A stretch of DNA of 61,378 nucleotides from Bacteroidales bacterium (GTDB taxonomy: Bacteria > Bacteroidota > Bacteroidia > Bacteroidales > FEN-979), in contig JACZJJ010000099.1 of the NCBI GenBank assembly GCA_014860625.1, positions 1-61,378 on the forward strand. Direction: 5' to 3'. Below, one piece after another: positions 52,655-59,969 of this stretch. Numbering within the stretch: position 1 is the first letter of the stretch; each line of letters starts with the position of its first letter. The notes under the pieces were generated by a model that was not told the DNA's origin, searched no databases, and saw only the letters and a list, made by a program, of their open reading frames with translations. The position numbers and the translations under genes were made by a program.

Positions 52655-53464
52655 ATGACCGATGAAAACCTGATATTCACTAAATTATGGGACATCTATA
52701 CTGCTCAAAACCCGATGGCAGAAAAGGTATTCAACCTCTTCACCGCAGAGGGTGAGCGAGTTATAAACGACCATATTGCATTCCGCACGTTTCAGCATCC
52801 GTTGATCGGCATAGATGTGCTTGCCCAGCCTTTTTTAGATGCCGGGTATGAATATGTTTCAGCCTATCAGTTTGAGGAGAAGAAACTTCTGGCAAAGCAT
52901 TACGAACACAAATCCAACCCCGATGCTCCCAGGGTTTTTATCAGTGAGCTACTGGTCCGTGAGTTCAGTCCATTTCTTCAGGAGACAGTCAAAGACTGGA
53001 TCTTTGCACTTCCCGAATGTGTCATGACATCAGACCAGATCCTGTATACCGGCAATGCATCGGGAGATCCTACGTTCGAAACCTATAAAAAATTGCGTGA
53101 GGAATCGGAATATGCCGCATGGTTGTATGTCAATGGCTTCAGGGCCAACCATTTCACTGTGAGTGTGAACCATCTGCAGAAGTACGATTCGATCCAAAAA
53201 GTCAACGAATTTCTCAAACGAAATGGTTTCTTACTCAATGATGCCGGAGGAGAAGTACAGGGGACTCCGGAACAACTTCTCGAGCAGTCGAGCATCAAAG
53301 CGGGGATGGTGAAATTCAGGTTCGTGGAGGGGGAGTTTGAAATTCCGGGGTGCTATTATGAATTTGCCATGCGCTACCCAGATACAGACGGAAAACGTTA
53401 CAGTGGATTTATCTCAAAATCGGCGGATAAGATATTTGAATCGACGAACTTCTATAAAAAGTAA
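52655..53464 (+). CDS. DUF1338 / HglS-like 2-oxoacid dioxygenase-decarboxylase family protein
   Basis: 269 residues. The short DUF1338 form, with candidate Fe(II) ligands in the expected places: NDHIAFRTF (His), RANHFTVSVNHL (His) and CYYEFAMRYPD (Glu). In Pseudomonas the longer homologue HglS turns 2-oxoadipate into 2-hydroxyglutarate in lysine breakdown; the substrate of the short Bacteroidota form is not known to me. One base separates the TAA stop from the ATG of the following lipoprotein gene, so the two are coupled, and an FAD/Fe-S dehydrogenase of the 2-hydroxyacid type lies next. Confidence 0.82.
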   Translation: MTDENLIFTKLWDIYTAQNPMAEKVFNLFTAEGERVINDHIAFRTFQHPLIGIDVLAQPFLDAGYEYVSAYQFEEKKLLAKHYEHKSNPDAPRVFISELLVREFSPFLQETVKDWIFALPECVMTSDQILYTGNASGDPTFETYKKLREESEYAAWLYVNGFRANHFTVSVNHLQKYDSIQKVNEFLKRNGFLLNDAGGEVQGTPEQLLEQSSIKAGMVKFRFVEGEFEIPGCYYEFAMRYPDTDGKRYSGFISKSADKIFESTNFYKK

Positions 53465-53465
53465 C

Positions 53466-54044
53466 ATGCTACATCCCAGGTTCTGGATCCTTATCCCGTT
53501 TGCACTTTTTACCGGTTGTGGCTCATCCACATCAGGTGAGGTGCAATCAAAAGAGGGTATCACCCCGGGAACCGTCTACGAAAACATCCCATGTAGGGAG
53601 AATCCGGGTTATTCCTATGCAGTTTACCTCCCTTCAACGTATCACGCGAGTGATTCACTCCCGTTGTTTCTCGCATTTGATCCGAATCGAATGTACTGCA
53701 CAGGATTTTCCGGTGGTTCGCGTGTAGCTTCGATGATTGCTTTTTACGGGGGAGGCATCAAAGGGGTGATTGGCAGCGGTGCAGGATTGCCGGATCTCAG
53801 AAGTACACTTCGGATCTTTCAAGGGATTCATGCATGGCCTCCTGTGGAAGAATTCGAATCTGCCATTCGCTGGCACTGGTCGAATGCCATGAACGACGGT
53901 ATCATGGCATACACCTTCTCAAATCAGGTGCTATCGGGACGAAACAAGGAGGAATTAGCAAGGATGATCGGAATTTACGAGGTTATTGAACCCGAAAATA
54001 GTTATATTTCCTACCTGAAAGAACAACTCAACAGCCTCCCCTAA
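53466..54044 (+). CDS. alpha/beta-hydrolase-like lipoprotein with internal segments missing
   Basis: 192 residues from the ATG at 53466, where a signal peptide and lipobox FTGC begin; an in-frame upstream extension lies inside the preceding gene. The nucleophile elbow CTGFSGGSRVAS and the His region IFQGIHAWPPVEEFESAIRWH fit a family of esterase-like Bacteroidota proteins. However, LFLAFDPN runs straight into RMYCTGFSGG, where the family normally has some 70 residues, and GAGLPDLRSTL runs quickly into IFQGIHAWPP. Both look like in-frame deletions, so the protein is probably misfolded or a remnant. Its TAA overlaps the next ATG. Confidence 0.65.
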   Translation: MLHPRFWILIPFALFTGCGSSTSGEVQSKEGITPGTVYENIPCRENPGYSYAVYLPSTYHASDSLPLFLAFDPNRMYCTGFSGGSRVASMIAFYGGGIKGVIGSGAGLPDLRSTLRIFQGIHAWPPVEEFESAIRWHWSNAMNDGIMAYTFSNQVLSGRNKEELARMIGIYEVIEPENSYISYLKEQLNSLP

Positions 54045-57000
54045 TGGAGAAAACAACACTGGCTGAAGCAATGCATACCCTCTCGGAGGAGCTGGACGGG
54101 GACCTCCATGCCGACGAATCTTCACGGTTACTCTATGCTACGGATGCCTCCGCTTACCGTGAGGTTCCTTTCGCCGTTGCCAGGCCAAAGAACAGCGAGG
54201 ATATCAAACGGCTGATCCGTTTTGCGCGGGAGCACAACCTCTCTCTCATTCCACGCGCTGCCGGGACATCTCTCGCCGGACAGGTAGTTGGAGAAGGAAT
54301 TGTGGTGGATATCAGCCGCTATATGACTCGCATCCTGGAGTTCAACGCCGCTGATCATTGGATCCGGGTTGAGCCGGGAGTTATCCTCGACGAGTTGAAC
54401 CTGTTTGTTGCCCCTCACGAACTCCTGTTTGGCCCCGAAACGTCCACATCCAGCCGGTGCATGATTGGAGGGATGGTAGGAAACAACAGCTGTGGCGCCC
54501 ATTCTATCATCTACGGCAGTACGCGCGATCACCTGATCGCCGTTAAAGCTATTCTCAGCGACGGAAGTGAAGTAGAATTCAATGAGATCTCCCCGGAGGA
54601 GGCCAAAGAGAAAAGCAAGCTTCAAACACTGGAAGGGAGCATCTATAAGAATCTCATCGCAATGCTTTCCGATCCATCCAACCAGGAGAACATCCGCCTC
54701 GAATATCCCGATCCTTCCATCCACAGGAGGAATACGGGGTACGCGATCGATCTTTTACTTGAGACAGAACCGTTTGTCAGTGGGCAGTTGGAAGTGGGCA
54801 GTTCGCAGTTCGCAGTTCGCAGTTCGCAGTCAGCAGTTGGCACAACATCACCACAGCACCACGGCACCACTGCACCGTTGAATCTGGCGAAGTTGCTAGC
54901 TGGTTCGGAGGGGACCCTGGCGTTTATTACGGAGATCCAGCTGAACCTGGTCCCTCTCCCACCAAAAGAAAAAGCATTGGTTTGTGTGCATTGCCAAACC
55001 ATCCAGGAAGCGCTTCAGGCCAATCTGGTGGCACTCTCATACGGGCCCGGGTCGGTTGAATTGATGGATAAAGCGATCCTCGACTGCACCCGGGAGAATA
55101 TTGTCCAGCGGAAAAACCGGTTTTTTATTGAAGGTGACCCGGGTGCGATCCTGATTGTGGAGTTTGCGCGGGATTCGCGGGAAGAAATTCTGGATCTTTC
55201 AAACCGGATGGAAAGGGAGATGCGCGAAAAGGGATACGGATATGCATTTCCTGTTATTTTCCAACCGGAGATGAAGCAGGTTTGGGCTCTGCGCAAAGCC
55301 GGTTTGGGTGTGCTCTCGAACTATCCAGGCGACCGGAAGCCGGTAGCGGTTACGGAAGATACGGCGGTAAGCCCTGAAGTTCTTCCCGCTTATATTGAGG
55401 AGTTCTCACAAATGATGGAACAGCATGGGTTGAATTGCGTCTATCATGCGCATGTTGGTTCGGGCGAACTCCATTTGCGACCTGTCCTGAACCTGAAAGA
55501 GAAAGATGATGTAGAGTTGTTTCACACCATTGCGTTGGAAACTGCCCGCCTCGTAAAAAAATACAAAGGCTCCCTCAGCGGAGAGCATGGCGACGGTCGG
55601 CTTCGCGGAGAATTTATCCCCCTGATGATTGGTGAAGAGAATTATCAATTGATCAGGGAGATCAAGAAAACCTGGGATCCTCTTAACATCTTCAATCCCG
55701 GTAAAATTACGGATACACCAAAGATGAATTCCAGCTTGAGGTACCAGCCAGGACTTCCGGAAAGGGATATCGAGACCATCTTTGATTTCTCCGAAAGCCA
55801 TGGGATCCTGCGAGCTGCCGAACAGTGCAACGGTTCGGGCGATTGCCGGAACACCACAATCACCGGCATCGGGATGTGTCCATCTTACATGGCTCTGAAA
55901 GAGGAGCACACCACAACACGTGCAAGGGCTAACATCTTACGGGAATTTCTGACAAATTCTACAAAAGAGAATCCATTTAATCATTCTGAAATCTACGAGG
56001 TCATGGACCTCTGCCTTTCCTGTAAGGCATGTAAATCAGAGTGTCCGTCAAATGTTGATATGACCCGGCTGAAGGCAGAATTCCTGCAACATTGGTACGA
56101 AGCCAGGGGAATCCCGCTCCGCTCACGACTGATTGCCAACATCACTTCAATAAACAGACTGGGGTCACTCTTTCCGGCCTTTTATAACTTCTTCCAGCAA
56201 AACCGGATAACATCAGGCTTAATCAAATCCCTGCTTGGATTTTCAGCACATCGTTCCCTCCCACTCCTGGCAAACAAAACGTTCGGGTTTTGGCTCCGCA
56301 AGCAACTTCCTATTCTCAACAGTTCTTTGGAAAAGAAAACAGGCAGTCTCTATCTGTTTGTGGATGAATTTACCAACTACAATGATGCAGAGGTCGGCAT
56401 CAGCTTCGTCAAACTTCTGCATGCACTTGGCTATGAGATCCGTGTTGTGACACATCCCGAAAGTGCACGAACATTCCTATCCAAAGGACTCCTGAAGAAA
56501 GCACGGAAGCTGGCGCAACAGAACGTTCTGATCTTCGCTGATATCATTTCTGAGGAGACTCCGTTAGTTGGCATCGAACCATCTGCAATTCTGGGTTTCA
56601 GGGATGAGTATCCCGACCTGGTTGGCCCTGAGCTACAGCAGGCATCACGAAAGTTAGCCAGTCACTGTATGCTTTATGATGAATTTCTGGAAAGGGAAAT
56701 GAAAGCAGGACGAATTACTTCTGAACAATTCACTTCCAAGACTGCCAGGATCAAACTCCACGGACATTGTCACCAGAAAGCGCTTACCTCGGTCAAACCG
56801 TCATCTGCCATCCTCTCCCTCCCTGAGAATTACAAGGTAGAGGAGATTCCCTCAGGGTGTTGCGGTATGGCTGGTTCCTTTGGGTACGAGAAAGAGCATT
56901 ATGACCTCTCCATGAAAGTTGGAGAGTTAGTGCTTTTCCCGGAAATAAGGAAGGCATCGGCGGATATCATCATCGCTGCTCCCGGAACAAGTTGCCGGCA

Positions 57001-57070
57001 TCAGATCCATGATGGAACTGGACGGAAAGCCTTGCATCCTGTGGAGGTGCTGTGGGAGGCTTTATTGTAG
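54044..57070 (+). CDS. FAD-linked and Fe-S-containing D-2-hydroxyacid dehydrogenase (GlcD-GlcF fusion)
   Basis: 1008 residues. FAD-binding PCMH domain with RAAGTSLAGQVVGEGIVVDI and GGMVGNNSCGAHSIIYGS, FAD-oxidase C-terminal domain with HAHVGSGELHLRPVLNLK and SGEHGDGRLRGEF, then a ferredoxin segment (CNGSGDCRNTTITGIGMCPS and LCLSCKACKSECP) and a cysteine-rich domain with GHCHQKAL and IPSGCCGMAGSFGYEKEH. Such fused enzymes oxidise D-lactate, glycolate or D-2-hydroxyglutarate and pass electrons to quinone. A 2-hydroxyglutarate role would suit the HglS-like neighbour, as inference. About 35 residues after ETEPF are encoded by heptamer repeats. Confidence 0.9.
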   Translation: MEKTTLAEAMHTLSEELDGDLHADESSRLLYATDASAYREVPFAVARPKNSEDIKRLIRFAREHNLSLIPRAAGTSLAGQVVGEGIVVDISRYMTRILEFNAADHWIRVEPGVILDELNLFVAPHELLFGPETSTSSRCMIGGMVGNNSCGAHSIIYGSTRDHLIAVKAILSDGSEVEFNEISPEEAKEKSKLQTLEGSIYKNLIAMLSDPSNQENIRLEYPDPSIHRRNTGYAIDLLLETEPFVSGQLEVGSSQFAVRSSQSAVGTTSPQHHGTTAPLNLAKLLAGSEGTLAFITEIQLNLVPLPPKEKALVCVHCQTIQEALQANLVALSYGPGSVELMDKAILDCTRENIVQRKNRFFIEGDPGAILIVEFARDSREEILDLSNRMEREMREKGYGYAFPVIFQPEMKQVWALRKAGLGVLSNYPGDRKPVAVTEDTAVSPEVLPAYIEEFSQMMEQHGLNCVYHAHVGSGELHLRPVLNLKEKDDVELFHTIALETARLVKKYKGSLSGEHGDGRLRGEFIPLMIGEENYQLIREIKKTWDPLNIFNPGKITDTPKMNSSLRYQPGLPERDIETIFDFSESHGILRAAEQCNGSGDCRNTTITGIGMCPSYMALKEEHTTTRARANILREFLTNSTKENPFNHSEIYEVMDLCLSCKACKSECPSNVDMTRLKAEFLQHWYEARGIPLRSRLIANITSINRLGSLFPAFYNFFQQNRITSGLIKSLLGFSAHRSLPLLANKTFGFWLRKQLPILNSSLEKKTGSLYLFVDEFTNYNDAEVGISFVKLLHALGYEIRVVTHPESARTFLSKGLLKKARKLAQQNVLIFADIISEETPLVGIEPSAILGFRDEYPDLVGPELQQASRKLASHCMLYDEFLEREMKAGRITSEQFTSKTARIKLHGHCHQKALTSVKPSSAILSLPENYKVEEIPSGCCGMAGSFGYEKEHYDLSMKVGELVLFPEIRKASADIIIAAPGTSCRHQIHDGTGRKALHPVEVLWEALL
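54776..54880. repeat. heptamer array (G/C)GCAGTT inserted in frame in the FAD dehydrogenase gene
   Basis: Units GTCAGTG, GGCAGTT, GGAAGTG, GGCAGTT, CGCAGTT x3, CGCAGTC, AGCAGTT (54776-54838), then octamer-like ACAGCACC, ACGGCACC, ACTGCACC. Translated as a Ser/Gln/Val-rich stretch and TTSPQHHGTTAP. Confidence 0.85.
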
Positions 57071-59158
57071 TCCTCTTTTTTTCAACAATCCATCAATCTT
57101 CGGTTCGGATCCCCGAAAATCAACATACATCTTCATCGCCTCTTCAGAGCCACCACGACTCAGGATGGATTCACGAAAGCGTGTTGCGGTTGCCCTGTCG
57201 AAAATATCCCCGGTTTCTACAAAAGCCTGGTAAGCATCTGCATCCAGAACCTCCGCCCAGATATAGCTGTAATATCCTGCAGTGTACCCGCCTGTCATTG
57301 TATGCTGAAAGTAAGTTGAACGGTAACGGGGAGGTATCTGAGGGATGAGGCCTATGTGTGTCATGCAGGAGTCTTCAAACCTTAGAACATCAAACTCTCC
57401 GATCTCCGTTAACGTATGATAATCCATATCAAGCAGCGAAGCGGCAATATACTCTCCTGTTTTAAATCCCTGTCCGTAGGTGCTGCTATTTTCCAGTTTG
57501 TCGACCAACTCCCCTGGGATTACCTCTCCGGTGATATCATGCTTTGCGTAAACATTCAACAACTCGGGCTCAAAGACCCAGTTTTCCATGACCTGGGAAG
57601 GAAGCTCAACAAAGTCTCTTGGAACTCCGGAGATCCCGTCATATTTTACATCGCGGAACAAACCGTGCAATGCATGCCCGAACTCATGAAAAAATGTCTC
57701 AACCTCGTCGGGAGTGAGAAGTGCAGGAGCATCTCCTGAAGGAGGAGTGAAATTGCATACGATCGTCACGACAGGGGCTGTACGCTCTCCATCTTTGTAT
57801 CCCTGTGGGCGATAACTTCCACACCAGGCTCCTCCGCGTTTGCTTGCACGTGGGAAAAAGTCGAGGTAAAGTACGCCCAGATGGGTTCCGTCCGCATCCT
57901 TACATTCCCACAATGTGGCATCCTTGTGAGGAAGAGGTGCATCCTGAACCTGAGTAAAACTGATGCCGTAAAGTTTGCCTGCGAGATAAAAAATACCGTC
58001 TCTGACATTCCCGAGCATAAAATAGGGTTTGAGTTGCTCCTCATTGAGACTGAATTTTTCGGCCATCACCTTTTCATTATAGTAGCGCCAATCCCATCCT
58101 TCATGGGCAAATCCTCCCTCCTCACGATCGATCATCTGCTGCATCTCTGCTGCCTCCTCTTTGGCTTTTGCCAGAGCAGGAACCCATATCTGATTCAGGA
58201 GGTTATAAACATTTTCCGATTTTTTCGACATCCTCTCTTCCAGAACGAAATCGGCATACGTATCATACCCTAGCAGGTTGGCCTTCTCAAGCCGGAAACG
58301 GATCAGTTTTTCGATGATCTCTTTATTGTCAAAATCATTGTTGTTGTTACAGCGATTGATATACGCCGTAAAAATCTCTTCTCTAAGATCACGATTATCC
58401 GAAAATTGCAGGAAAGGCAGAACGCTTGGATTGTGCAAGGTAAATACCCATTTCCCTGTTGTAACGGAATCAGCATTGCCAGCCTTTGCAGCAGCCTCAA
58501 TTAGACCATTTGGCAAACCGGCCAGGTCTCCTTCTTCCTCAATAATCAACTTGTAATTGTTCGTCTCAGCCAGCAGGTTCTGACCAAATGTAAGTTGCAG
58601 TATCGAGATCTCTTTATTTAGCTTTCGGAACTTCTCCTGATTATTTTCCGGAAGGTTTGCACCACCCCTTACAAATCCTTTGTATGTCTCCTCCAGCAGT
58701 TTGAGCTGATCGCTGTCCAGTCCCAGCTTTTCTTTCTGATCGTACACTGCCTTTACGCGTTGAAAAAGATGCGGGTTAAGGTTGATGTCATCACGATGTT
58801 GTGTGAGTAAAGGAGAAACATCACGGGCAGTGGCCTGCATCTCGTTGGAGGTATTGGCGCTGTTTAGTCCGTAAAACACAGAGGAGGTCTTTGAAAGGAG
58901 TTTTCCGCTGTTATCGAGCGCCAAAATCGTATTATCAAAGGTAGCCGGATCCTGGTTGTCTATGATGGACTGGATCTCCTTTGTCTGTTGGTTCATTCCC
59001 TCCATAAATGCAGGAAGGTAATCATCATTTGTGATCTGTTCAAATGGAGGTACCTGGAAAGGGGTATTCCACTCCTCGAAAAATGGATTTGAATCCTGAG
59101 CCGAGATGGATCCGGCTCCAATAATCAGGCTGCTCATGATAAATAATAGCTTTTTCAT
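57062..59158 (-). CDS. dcp: M3-family oligopeptidase / peptidyl-dipeptidase Dcp
   Basis: 698 residues from the ATG at 59158, where a signal peptide (MKKLLFIMSSLIIGAGSISAQ) begins; the frame is open upstream into rnz but that part is not protein-like. The zinc motif is FFHEFGHALHGLF (HExxH) with the downstream Glu in DFVELPSQVMENW, and the C-terminal FQHTMTGGYTAGYYSYIWAE is typical of Dcp/oligopeptidase A. The signal peptide suggests periplasmic use, cutting dipeptides from peptide ends. Its 3' end overlaps the convergent FAD dehydrogenase gene by 9 bases. It lies 22 bases after rnz. Confidence 0.92.
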   Translation of the reverse strand: MKKLLFIMSSLIIGAGSISAQDSNPFFEEWNTPFQVPPFEQITNDDYLPAFMEGMNQQTKEIQSIIDNQDPATFDNTILALDNSGKLLSKTSSVFYGLNSANTSNEMQATARDVSPLLTQHRDDINLNPHLFQRVKAVYDQKEKLGLDSDQLKLLEETYKGFVRGGANLPENNQEKFRKLNKEISILQLTFGQNLLAETNNYKLIIEEEGDLAGLPNGLIEAAAKAGNADSVTTGKWVFTLHNPSVLPFLQFSDNRDLREEIFTAYINRCNNNNDFDNKEIIEKLIRFRLEKANLLGYDTYADFVLEERMSKKSENVYNLLNQIWVPALAKAKEEAAEMQQMIDREEGGFAHEGWDWRYYNEKVMAEKFSLNEEQLKPYFMLGNVRDGIFYLAGKLYGISFTQVQDAPLPHKDATLWECKDADGTHLGVLYLDFFPRASKRGGAWCGSYRPQGYKDGERTAPVVTIVCNFTPPSGDAPALLTPDEVETFFHEFGHALHGLFRDVKYDGISGVPRDFVELPSQVMENWVFEPELLNVYAKHDITGEVIPGELVDKLENSSTYGQGFKTGEYIAASLLDMDYHTLTEIGEFDVLRFEDSCMTHIGLIPQIPPRYRSTYFQHTMTGGYTAGYYSYIWAEVLDADAYQAFVETGDIFDRATATRFRESILSRGGSEEAMKMYVDFRGSEPKIDGLLKKRGLQ

Positions 59159-59180
59159 CGGTGTTGAAAAGTTAAAAATG

Positions 59181-59969
59181 TTAAACATGCATTGTTGCAC
59201 CATCCTCTGCCAGGAATGTTTCAGGGAAAACGCTTCTGGCCTCCTCAAGCAATGGAATAAGGTCGTCATATCTGGCTGAGAAGTGTCCGATCAATAATTT
59301 TTTCACCTTGCTCTTCCTGGCTATTGTTGCTGCTTCTATGGTGGTGGAATGCAACTTGTCTGCTGCGGAAGCGGCCCGATCCTGCATAAAGGTCGTCTCA
59401 TGGTAGAGAAGGTCAACGCCCGAAACGAAAGGGATGATCCGTTCATCATATGCCGTATCAGAACAATAGGCGTAGGATCGTTTCTCAGCAATCTTTCTGA
59501 CCTTGATTTTCTCCCTGAAAACAAAACCAAACGTTGGAATGCTGTGAAGCAGCGGGAACGAGTGAACGGTCAGTCGTTCGTCTTCAAAAACAGGTTCTAA
59601 CCTTCCGGAAACGAGCGGATGGAATAGCAAGGGATAATTCAGGGTGGTTGTTGAAACATCCAGCTGAAGTTGAATGATCTCTTCCAGTCCGGCAGGTGCA
59701 TACAGATGAAGTTCATCCTTGCGCCCAAGCAGGTGAAGTGAGGTAAGCAATCCGATCAGTCCGAAGTAATGATCACCATGCAAGTGACTGATCATGATGT
59801 GTTTTATCCTCTGAAAATGAATCTTGTATTTTCGTAGCTGAAGTTGTGTCCCTTCGGCACAATCAACTAAAAAAATGCGCTCATTTAGGTTCACTAAATG
59901 AGCGCTTGGATTTCTGGAAAGGGTAGGAATTGCAGAATTGCTACCCAGTATGGTAACCGAAAATGTCAT
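59181..59969 (-). CDS. rnz: ribonuclease Z, shorter than usual
   Basis: 262 residues; the family norm is about 305. The metallo-beta-lactamase core is intact: FLVDCAEGTQLQL, MISHLHGDHYFGL (HxHxDH), YAYCSDTAYDE, DLLYHETTF and IGHFSARY. Between FREKIKVRKI and EKRSYAYCSD relatives have roughly 35-45 further residues, so an in-frame internal loss is likely. RNase Z trims the 3' end of tRNA precursors lacking encoded CCA, which fits the tRNA-Gly gene in this window. Its ATG overlaps the rpsA stop by one base (TAATG), so the genes are co-expressed. Confidence 0.88.
   Translation of the reverse strand: MTFSVTILGSNSAIPTLSRNPSAHLVNLNERIFLVDCAEGTQLQLRKYKIHFQRIKHIMISHLHGDHYFGLIGLLTSLHLLGRKDELHLYAPAGLEEIIQLQLDVSTTTLNYPLLFHPLVSGRLEPVFEDERLTVHSFPLLHSIPTFGFVFREKIKVRKIAEKRSYAYCSDTAYDERIIPFVSGVDLLYHETTFMQDRAASAADKLHSTTIEAATIARKSKVKKLLIGHFSARYDDLIPLLEEARSVFPETFLAEDGATMHV

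Noticed and set aside
53337-53465. 43-residue extension of the esterase-like lipoprotein
   Set aside because: It overlaps the DUF1338 gene in another frame; the signal peptide and lipobox start at 53466.
57062-57070. Annotation error at the overlapping 3' ends of the FAD dehydrogenase and M3 peptidase genes
   Set aside because: Both C-termini fit their families, and a 9-base convergent overlap is possible in a compact genome.
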